Shown here in pieces: positions 58,601 to 64,000 of a stretch of 64,000 nt of DNA. Position 1 is the stretch's first letter; each line of letters starts with the position of its first letter. This stretch comes from JAWKTV01 sp041398905. GTDB lineage: Bacteria > Planctomycetota > Planctomycetia > Planctomycetales > Planctomycetaceae. The stretch covers positions 1-64,000 of the forward strand of contig JAWKTV010000017.1 in assembly GCA_041398905.1 (NCBI GenBank). Reading direction: 5' to 3'. The translations under genes and the position numbers were made by a program. The notes beneath the pieces were generated by a model. It worked only from the letters and a program-made list of their open reading frames with translations, did no database searches and was not told where the DNA came from.

Positions 58601-58894
58601 CCCACGCTGCAGGGCCTGACGGTCGACTGGACCAGCAAGACCCTCATTAGCTGGAAGAACTCCCAAGGCGTCACCGTTGCCGAGATTCAGACGAAACGCC
58701 GCGAGGGGCTGTTCCTGACCCTGGTCACCGAGCCTGGGAAAGTCGCCCTCGGTCAGATCGCCCAGCTCGGCAGCGACCGGGACATCTCGCCGCACCGCAG
58801 CGGCAAGGAAGCTGTGAAAGTGCAGTTCAACGCAACCGACGACGTCGACGGCACCGCGATCCACTCGCTGATCAAGGGGGCGCTCGGCACGTGA
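55625..58894 (+). CDS. UvrA-like ABC ATPase, N-terminally truncated, with C-terminal PWK-repeat domain
   Basis: About 1089 residues from the ATG at 55625 (MSVSFEDLSPQNFSFNSPLG). The sequence begins roughly where residue 240 of a normal UvrA would be. The first Walker A and nearby DNA-binding parts are missing, but the first signature (LSGGESQRIRLAGQIG) and Walker B (VLYVLDEPTIGLH) remain. The second ATPase is complete: GLSGSGKSSLIQETL, zinc pairs CEDC and CDTC, LSGGEAQRVKLAAEL, LYLLDEPTTGLH. About 300 extra residues follow, with two related units starting PWKVDGRKWH (about 790) and PWKVLGKKWH (about 955). A TAGAAT box lies at 55566. Activity in excision repair is doubtful in this form. Confidence 0.8.
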   Translation: MSVSFEDLSPQNFSFNSPLGWCAACDGLGVEQGTNQQALIGSPQQSLAEGAVTAWPDPKRNPEFRRWLDALAAEFAIPLDVPWYQLDPRLQRVVLYGSDRWVNCPASDDQPGYEFQYKGLYPAIEEATRLSFEYRMKFQDLVGEQPCSVCGGDRIRPDAAAVRLEQMTLPQLTRLPLDETLSFLDSLKLTKEQQKIAGDLLNEARHRLRFLIDVGLDYLTLDRSMPTLSGGESQRIRLAGQIGRALTGVLYVLDEPTIGLHPRDNSRLIEALHRLRDLGNTVVLVEHDQEVLESADRLYDFGPGSGRFGGTVTASGTPADIASDAEHSLTGAYLSGRQSIPIPKVRRMTRRDETANDGGKHKSAAGAPFAETHDPPPGGAWLELTNCRLHNLRGVDLHVPLGTFTCVTGLSGSGKSSLIQETLARAVARHLGRGGDAPGPFAELRGAEQISRVIEVDQAPLGATPASNPATYTGVFDPIRDLFSKLPDAKVRGFKPGRFSFNRAGGRCEDCEGLGQKKIEMHFLPDVWVTCDTCRGKRYNEETLAVKYKGRSISEVLDLSIGQGLELFGNIPKIRAPLATLAAIGLDYLTLGQSATTLSGGEAQRVKLAAELCKPNSGRTLYLLDEPTTGLHFDDIAKLLKVLGSLVEQGNTVVVIEHNLDVIKTADWVIDVGPEAGIGGGYIVVEGTPEDVVEYAASVAPGASSVGSRSQKGQRGRSSKSSLGDQLSTLNPTPAKNRSYTGELLAPVLAAGKREDLDLFDVSAGLNKRKGDVEISKVGKEAALPWKVDGRKWHAQDRPARNGKPCQWEGAALEFVVDLIEEYDGLQEANWGDPSTVEITAVKKTGTGWFFHALTGDEWFVRFYFRVPKGTFDEEQLAESLDLTPVDELDDIPVYGRGERVKFNNTKGPFQEVMIDVHSLDDINTDAFREFIEEAIAHYVEKAEEQHASPIDQVMPWKVLGKKWHLARKGFPSNKRIDWSATVLEQLLDVVEPTLQGLTVDWTSKTLISWKNSQGVTVAEIQTKRREGLFLTLVTEPGKVALGQIAQLGSDRDISPHRSGKEAVKVQFNATDDVDGTAIHSLIKGALGT

Positions 58895-58984
58895 GCGTCC
58901 AGCTCATCCGCCGAGCCGGGCGGTTCGATCCGGCCGGATATACCAGTCCGAATTGACCGACTTTCGCAAAACCGATCACTCCTC

Positions 58985-60490
58985 ATGGCCGCATTCGACT
59001 CTCTCTCGCCCGGCGTGCAACGCGTGCTTGAGCGTGCCGCAGCGCTCGCTGCGGCGGCTGCGCGCGAAGTCGTACCGCATGACCTCCTGATCGCCCTGGT
59101 GCATGACGAAGGACACGCCACCGACCTGCTGCTGCTGACCGGCGTGGCCCGCGAAGACGATGCGACGCTGGATCGGGAATGCCTGCTGCAGCCGTTCGAT
59201 GAGCCGGCGGCGGCCGATTGGAAGTTGACGAGCGTCGTCAGTCACGCGAAACGGATCACACCGCGGGGAGAAGAGGCGACGACGCTGCACCTGCTGGCGG
59301 CACTGATCGAAAGCAGCGACGCGCTGGCGGACGCGCTGCGGGAGTTTGAGCTGGATGTCGACCGCGTATTGGCTCAGCGTTCGGGCGAGGAGGGGACACC
59401 ACGAGAGCCACTCGCGGCGGGGGTTCGTATCGCGCCGCACGTACCGGCCGTCGACGACCTCTCGGGCGTCTACCGCACGCTCGACGCTGCCGCCAATCGC
59501 GCGCGGGAAGGTCTGCGAGTACTCGAAGACCATGCCCGATTCCACCTGAACGACGCCGTGCTCAGCCAGCGGCTCAAGCTCCTTCGTCACGAACTCGCCC
59601 AACTCGTCGCCCGCTGGCTCGGTGACAGGCCCCTGCGGCACCGCGACACACCGGGCGATGTTGGGACCAGTATCCACACCGCTCACGAGTCCCGTCGCCA
59701 GTCGGACCGCGACATCGTGCGGGCCAATGCCCGTCGCGCGCAGGAGGCGCTCCGGACGCTGGAAGAGTTTGGCAAACGGCTCGATCCCTTTGTCGCGGCG
59801 CAACTGGGGCAGTTGCGATACCACGTTTACCCGCTCGAACAGGCGCTGCTCGGCATCGCCGACGCCCGCGATCGGTTGGCGGATGTGCGGCTGTGTCTGC
59901 TGGCGACCGATGCCCTCGCACCGCAGGGCGTCGGCCCGCTGGTGCGATCCGCCTTGGCCGGCGGCTGTCCGATGGTCCAGCTTCGCGAAAAGCAGATTCC
60001 CGATTCCCTACTGCTGCACCGCGCGCGGTTGATCCGTGAATGGACGCGCGAGGCCGGGGCGTTGTTCATCGTCAACGACCGTCCCGATCTCGCGGTGCTG
60101 GCGGACGCTGACGGTGTCCATATCGGACAGGACGATCTCGGTCTCGCCGATGCTCGCCGCATCGTGGGGGGCGATCGACTGGTGGGAGTGTCGACGCACT
60201 CGGTCGAGCAGATCGAAGCGGCGGTGCTGGGCGGCGCGGACTATCTGGGAGTCGGCCCGGTCTTTTCGTCGATCACGAAGGACTTTTCCGAACTCGCTGG
60301 TCTCGACTTTGTGCGAGCCGCCGCCGAGGCGACGGCGTTGCCGTGGTTTGCCATTGGTGGCATCACACAGGATCGCATCGCCGCCCTGCGGGCGGCCGGG
60401 GCGGACCGCATCGCCGTGAGCGCCGCCATCTCGCAGGCGGATGATCCAGCGTCCGCGACCCGCGAACTACTGGCAGAGTTGCACCGCTGA
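58985..60490 (+). CDS. thiE: Clp_N-ThiD2-ThiE fusion, thiamine phosphate synthase
   Basis: 501 residues in three parts. Residues 1-135 resemble a Clp N-terminal repeat domain (VLERAAALAAAAAREVVPHD, TTLHLLAALIESSDALADAL). Residues about 155-280 resemble ThiD2, an HMP-phosphate kinase-like domain (AANRAREGLRVLEDHARFHL, GTSIHTAHESRRQSDRDIVR, NARRAQEALRTLEEF). Residues about 300-500 are ThiE, which joins HMP-PP and thiazole phosphate: GCPMVQLREKQIPDSLLLHR, LFIVNDRPDLAVLADADGVH, IGQDDLGLADARRIVG, VGVSTHSVEQIEAAV, ADYLGVGPVFSSITKDF and FAIGGI. ThiD2-ThiE fusions are known; the leading Clp_N part is unusual. The ThiE active-site loops look complete. Confidence 0.88.
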   Translation: MAAFDSLSPGVQRVLERAAALAAAAAREVVPHDLLIALVHDEGHATDLLLLTGVAREDDATLDRECLLQPFDEPAAADWKLTSVVSHAKRITPRGEEATTLHLLAALIESSDALADALREFELDVDRVLAQRSGEEGTPREPLAAGVRIAPHVPAVDDLSGVYRTLDAAANRAREGLRVLEDHARFHLNDAVLSQRLKLLRHELAQLVARWLGDRPLRHRDTPGDVGTSIHTAHESRRQSDRDIVRANARRAQEALRTLEEFGKRLDPFVAAQLGQLRYHVYPLEQALLGIADARDRLADVRLCLLATDALAPQGVGPLVRSALAGGCPMVQLREKQIPDSLLLHRARLIREWTREAGALFIVNDRPDLAVLADADGVHIGQDDLGLADARRIVGGDRLVGVSTHSVEQIEAAVLGGADYLGVGPVFSSITKDFSELAGLDFVRAAAEATALPWFAIGGITQDRIAALRAAGADRIAVSAAISQADDPASATRELLAELHR

Positions 60491-60502
60491 CGAGCCGGCA
60501 GT

Positions 60503-61528
60503 TCACTCCTTGACTTCCCAGGTGTCGCCGCTGGTGAACAGTTCCCGCAGATCGCCGGTGCCATGCCGGGCGATGGCGGTCTGCAGTTGCTGATCGACCG
60601 CCTCGTCGTAGGTGGGCTTCTCGACACAGCGGAAGACGCCCATCGGCTCGGGCATGTGGGGGTGCCGCATCTGCGCGAGGCGGAACGCGTGTGTGAGGTC
60701 CGGCGCGCTCTCATCGTGGAACAACAGGTCGTCCTCCCGGCATTGCGACAGCTCGACCACCTCCGGTTGGCCGTTGCCTCGCAGCCGGATTCCTCGATCC
60801 CGTTTTGCTCCGTAGATGAGCGGCTTGCCGTCTTCAAGGTAGATGCAGTTGTCCAGCTTTTGCTGCTTGTCAGTGGCGAACTCGAAGGCACCGGAATTGA
60901 AGACGTTGCAGTCCTGATAGACCTCGACGAACGCCGAGCCGGTGTGCTTCGCGACACGCTCGAGCACCATCGTCAGATGCTTGATGTCGACATCCGCGCT
61001 GCGGGCGACAAAGGTCGCCTCGGCGGCGAGCGCGACACTGAGCGGCGTGAGCGGGTAGTCGACCGAACCGTAGGGAGTGCTTTTCGTCTTCTGTCCCAGC
61101 GGGCTGGTGGGCGAGTACTGCCCTTTCGTCAGCCCGTAGATTTGGTTGTTGAAGAGGATGATCTTCAGGTCGACGTTCCGCCGCAGCGCGTGGAGGAGAT
61201 GGTTCCCTCCGATCGAGAGCGAGTCACCGTCGCCGGTGATGACCCAGACCTGCAAATCGGGCCGGGCGACCTTGAGGCCGGTCGCGACCGCGGGTGCCCG
61301 GCCATGAATGCTGTGCATCCCATAGGTCGACACATAATACGGAAACCGGCTGCTGCATCCGATGCCCGAGACGAAGACGATCTTCTCACGCGGGATGCCG
61401 AGTGTCGGCAGCACCTTTTTCATTTGCGCGAGGATCGAGTAGTCGCCGCACCGGGGACACCAACGAATTTCCTGATCGCTGGCGAAGTCCTTGGGCGTCA
61501 GCACCGGCAGTTCGAGATCGGTCGGCAT
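60503..61528 (-). CDS. korB: 2-oxoacid:ferredoxin oxidoreductase beta subunit
   Basis: The thiamine-diphosphate-binding subunit, 341 residues. It converts a 2-oxoacid (probably 2-oxoglutarate) and CoA to acyl-CoA while reducing ferredoxin. Iron-sulfur and TPP motifs: WCPRCGDYSILAQMKKV, FVSGIGCSSRFPYYVSTYGM, then WVITGDGDSLSIGGNHLLHA (Mg-TPP loop), FNNQIYGLTKGQYSPTSPLG and FVEVYQDCNVFNSGAF. The four Cys positions of KorB are visible (CPRC, GIGC, and the QDC Cys). It starts 15 bases after the alpha-subunit stop. Its product pairs with the upstream alpha subunit. Confidence 0.93.
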   Translation of the reverse strand: MPTDLELPVLTPKDFASDQEIRWCPRCGDYSILAQMKKVLPTLGIPREKIVFVSGIGCSSRFPYYVSTYGMHSIHGRAPAVATGLKVARPDLQVWVITGDGDSLSIGGNHLLHALRRNVDLKIILFNNQIYGLTKGQYSPTSPLGQKTKSTPYGSVDYPLTPLSVALAAEATFVARSADVDIKHLTMVLERVAKHTGSAFVEVYQDCNVFNSGAFEFATDKQQKLDNCIYLEDGKPLIYGAKRDRGIRLRGNGQPEVVELSQCREDDLLFHDESAPDLTHAFRLAQMRHPHMPEPMGVFRCVEKPTYDEAVDQQLQTAIARHGTGDLRELFTSGDTWEVKE

Positions 61529-61543
61529 GGTGGCGGGCGAGAG

Positions 61544-63451
61544 TCAGGAGTTGAGGGTGCGGGTGATCTGATCCAGCAGTTCGCTGACGAGGAACGGCTT
61601 GCCTTCGACTTTGTTGTAGCCCTGCGCGTCGACCAGATAGATCGAGCGCAGGATGAAGCGAAGCTGCCCGACGTTGAGTTCCGGCACAAGCACACGCCGG
61701 TAACGGCGCAGGATGTCGCCGAGGTTTCTCGGGAACGGCTGGATGTAGCGGAGGTGACAATGGGCGACCGACAGACCCTGCTTGCGCGCCCGCTGGGTGG
61801 CGGTGCGGACTGCTCCGTAAGTACCGCCCCAACTGACGACGAGCAGGTCTCCAGTCTCCGGACCATCAACGGTTTGTTCGGGGATGTGGTCGGCGATGCC
61901 CGCGACTTTCCGGCGGCGAATCTCGGTCATGTGGGCATGGTTCTTGGCGTCGTACGACACATTGCCGGTACGATCCTGTTTCTCGAGTCCGCCGAGCCGG
62001 TGCTCCAGTCCCGGCGTGCCGGGCACCGCCCACGGACGAGCCAGCTTCTCGTCACGAAGGTAGGGCAGGTACCCCTCGCCATTGCCGTTCGACTCTTGCG
62101 GATGCACCGGCTTGATCACCGGTAGCTGATCGATCTCGGGTACCTTCCAGGGTTCAGCACCGTTGGCGATGTAGCCGTCGGTCAGCAGGAAGACCGGCGT
62201 CATGAATTCGACCGCGATGCGGAGCGCCTCCTGAACCATCCAGAAGCAATCTCCGGGAGACTGCGCGGCGACGAGCGGCACCGGGCAGTCGCCGTTGCGG
62301 CCGAAGTAGCTGAGGAACAGGTCCGATTGCTCCGTCTTGGTGGGCAGGCCGGTGCTCGGGCCGCCGCGCTGCACATTGATGATGACCAGCGGCAGTTCCA
62401 TCATCACACCCAGGCCAATCCCTTCACCCTTCAGAGCGATGCCCGGCCCGCTGCTGGCGGTGACGGCGAGTGCTCCGCCGAACGCGGCGCCGATCACGGA
62501 CGTGATCGCGGCGATCTCGTCCTCCGCCTGGAAGGTCCGCACGCCAAAATGCTTGAGCGCCGCGAGTTCGTGCAGGATGTCACTCGCCGGCGTAATCGGA
62601 TAGCCGCCGTAGTACAGACCTTGTCCCGAAGTCTTCGCGGCGGTCGCGAGGCCCATCGCGACTGCTTCGTTGCCCGTGATCTTGCGATAGGTCCCCGGTT
62701 CGAGTTCGGCGGGCGGTACCCGGTAATGCACGGTGAACTGCTCGGTCGCCACTCCGTAGGTATACCCCGCCCGGAGCGCCCGCAGGTTCGCTTCCATCAC
62801 CTCCGGCTTCTTGCCGAACTTCGCCCGCACCCAGTCCTCGGTGGGCGCGGCGTCGCGATCGTACAGCCAGTACACCAGCCCCAGCGCGAAGAAGTTGCGG
62901 CAGCGATCGGCCTCGCGCTGCGAAAGCCCCAGGCCATCGACCGCGTCACGCGTGAGCCGGGTCATCGGCACCTTGTGCAGCCGGTAGGCGGCGAGTCCCT
63001 CACGATCATCGAGGGGGTTCCCGGCGTAATGCGCTTTTGAAAGATTGCCGGTGTCGAACGCGTCTTCATTGACGATCAGCGTGCCGCCGCGGATGAGATC
63101 GCCCAGGTTCGTTTTGAGAGCGGCGGGGTTCATGGCGACGAGCGTGTCGACCTCGTCGCCGGGCGTGTAGATATCGCTGCTGGAGAAGCAGAGCTGAAAG
63201 CCGCTGACGCCGGCCAGCGAACCGGCAGGGGCGCGGATCTCCGCAGGGAAGTCGGGCAGTGTGCTGACGTCGTTGCCGAACACCGCGGAGACGTTGGTGA
63301 ACTGCGTTCCGGCGAGTTGCATGCCATCGCCGCTGTCGCCACAAAAACGGATCACGACCGAGTCGACGTCTTCGAACGTCTTCGTATCGGCGGAGCCAGG
63401 CACGGCATGTGTGTCGGAGCGGTCTTGCGCGGGGGTTCCATTGTCTGGCAT
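61544..63451 (-). CDS. korA: 2-oxoacid:ferredoxin oxidoreductase alpha subunit (gamma-alpha fusion)
   Basis: About 635 residues from the ATG at 63451 (MPDNGTPAQDRSD); the upstream extension to 63640 is Arg/Pro-rich and not conserved-looking. The gamma domain comes first: SVVIRFCGDSGDGMQLAGTQ, LPDFPAEIRAPAGSLAGVSG, VAMNPAALKTNLGDLIRGGT. The alpha domain follows: ITGNEAVAMGLATAAKTSGQ, YYGGYPITPASDILHELAAL, AALAVTASSGPGIALKGEGI-type sequence and NVQRGGPSTGLPTKTEQSDL. The C-terminal DRTGNVSYDAKNHAHMTEIR and LVVSWGGTYGAVRTATQRAR are also typical. First gene of a two-gene minus-strand operon. Confidence 0.92.
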   Translation of the reverse strand: MPDNGTPAQDRSDTHAVPGSADTKTFEDVDSVVIRFCGDSGDGMQLAGTQFTNVSAVFGNDVSTLPDFPAEIRAPAGSLAGVSGFQLCFSSSDIYTPGDEVDTLVAMNPAALKTNLGDLIRGGTLIVNEDAFDTGNLSKAHYAGNPLDDREGLAAYRLHKVPMTRLTRDAVDGLGLSQREADRCRNFFALGLVYWLYDRDAAPTEDWVRAKFGKKPEVMEANLRALRAGYTYGVATEQFTVHYRVPPAELEPGTYRKITGNEAVAMGLATAAKTSGQGLYYGGYPITPASDILHELAALKHFGVRTFQAEDEIAAITSVIGAAFGGALAVTASSGPGIALKGEGIGLGVMMELPLVIINVQRGGPSTGLPTKTEQSDLFLSYFGRNGDCPVPLVAAQSPGDCFWMVQEALRIAVEFMTPVFLLTDGYIANGAEPWKVPEIDQLPVIKPVHPQESNGNGEGYLPYLRDEKLARPWAVPGTPGLEHRLGGLEKQDRTGNVSYDAKNHAHMTEIRRRKVAGIADHIPEQTVDGPETGDLLVVSWGGTYGAVRTATQRARKQGLSVAHCHLRYIQPFPRNLGDILRRYRRVLVPELNVGQLRFILRSIYLVDAQGYNKVEGKPFLVSELLDQITRTLNS

Positions 63452-64000
63452 GGCTATCGATTCCGGGCGATTCGAGGGCGAGCGCGCGGCGCCGCGAGTG
63501 GGGGGAAGAGGCAAACCGCTCTTGAAGAGAGCCACCGACAGCAGCGGACACCCGGTCGACACGCACGTTCTTCCGGCGTCGATGCGGTGCGGGCGGTCAG
63601 CGGAGCAATGGGACCAACGGGCCGGGCGACACAGCAACACCGCGAGCCGAAACCAGCCTGCGGCAGAGTACGCCGCCAGTTGATCCAGTCACACAGACTC
63701 GCATGCCCCACGTCGGCTGCCATGTCCGACGAAACTCCCGCGAGCGGACTCGCTCTAAGAACTCGCGGCATCGAGACGACCTGTGCCCGGGTCGAGACGA
63801 CGCTGCTGGATTGCATCGATGGATCGCCGCCATTGACGGTCTCGTTGGGACTCGCCCAAACGCAACAGTCGCGACTAATGCAATGTTACCCGAGCGATCG
63901 CCGAGGGCTAGAGCGCAATTCGCATTTGACGTCAACGCGCAGCAGAGTTGGAAGATTCTGGCGACGTTGACCGCGGACGCTGCGGCGAACGTCGTCAGGG
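63452..64000. other. Upstream region of korAB to window end
   Basis: 549 bases holding the korAB promoter region. ORFs on both strands are Arg/Ser-rich and lack ribosome-binding sites. A frame from 63720 (MSDETPASGLALRTRG) is open to 63970 but has no supporting pattern. Any gene starting at the right edge is not identifiable. Confidence 0.4.

Noticed and set aside
1..64000. CRISPR arrays, rRNA, tRNA, prophage or integrase signals
   Set aside because: Reading through both strands by eye I found no regularly spaced repeats, no RNA gene signature and no phage structural or integrase motifs.

Overview
The window reads as chromosomal DNA of a planctomycete (phylum Planctomycetota). Base composition looks like roughly two thirds G+C by eye. 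The protein families are typical of that phylum: DUF1571, tandem exported hypotheticals, a hybrid type II secretion/type IV pilus locus, an exported squalene-cyclase-fold protein, an exported methyltransferase, and a UvrA-like protein with an extra C-terminal domain. I see no tRNA, rRNA, CRISPR array or phage region.

Layout. 0-1.3 kb: end of a sugar ABC transporter in which binding protein and permease are fused. 1.3-5 kb (minus strand): DUF368 lipid-carrier translocase, a small membrane protein, DUF1571, and an exported hypothetical. 5.2-23 kb: a divergent T2SS/T4P-like locus. The minus arm carries an HD-GYP protein and four minor pseudopilin-like genes. The plus arm carries major pseudopilin GspG, a receiver protein, a histidine kinase, a STAS protein, GspE, GspF, PilM/N/O-type platform proteins, a GspC/PilP-like protein and a secretin. 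23-28.4 kb: beta-propeller/cytochrome c protein, TlpA-like lipoprotein, M20 peptidase, DUF2059 protein, response regulator. 28.5-36.3 kb: argB, a 1374-residue inverse-autotransporter-like adhesin, a DegT-type aminotransferase and a convergent exported methyltransferase. 36.7-47.5 kb: a tightly spaced plus-strand operon of six membrane or exported proteins of unknown role plus a FetB-type permease. 47.6-49 kb (minus): an XRE regulator and LarB. 49-50.4 kb: repeated operator-like sites, a probable small gene and an IS5-type transposase remnant. 50.5-55 kb: livK-livH-livM-livG. 55-60.5 kb: small membrane protein, N-terminally truncated UvrA-like protein, and a Clp_N-ThiD2-ThiE fusion. 60.5-63.5 kb (minus): 2-oxoacid:ferredoxin oxidoreductase beta and alpha subunits.

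How the genes work together. The secretion locus is organised as one divergent unit: start/stop overlaps (ATGA, GTGA, TGATG) couple most neighbours. Its signalling genes (HD-GYP, receiver, kinase, STAS) sit inside the structural operons, which suggests cyclic-di-GMP or phosphorelay control of pilus/secretion assembly. The 36.7-46.7 kb operon is the best candidate for an undescribed system. It combines a large two-part membrane protein, three related exported proteins (two sharing an LAGRGD motif), an exported alpha/alpha-toroid, and a repeat protein ending in a thioredoxin domain.

Quality caution. At least 15 genes are interrupted by one- or two-base shifts (more than 25 events), and many can be repaired by adding or removing one G or C in a short run. 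Conserved motifs continue in the next frame each time. I therefore read these as probable sequencing indels and give whole-gene coordinates for the repaired genes, marking each as frameshifted.
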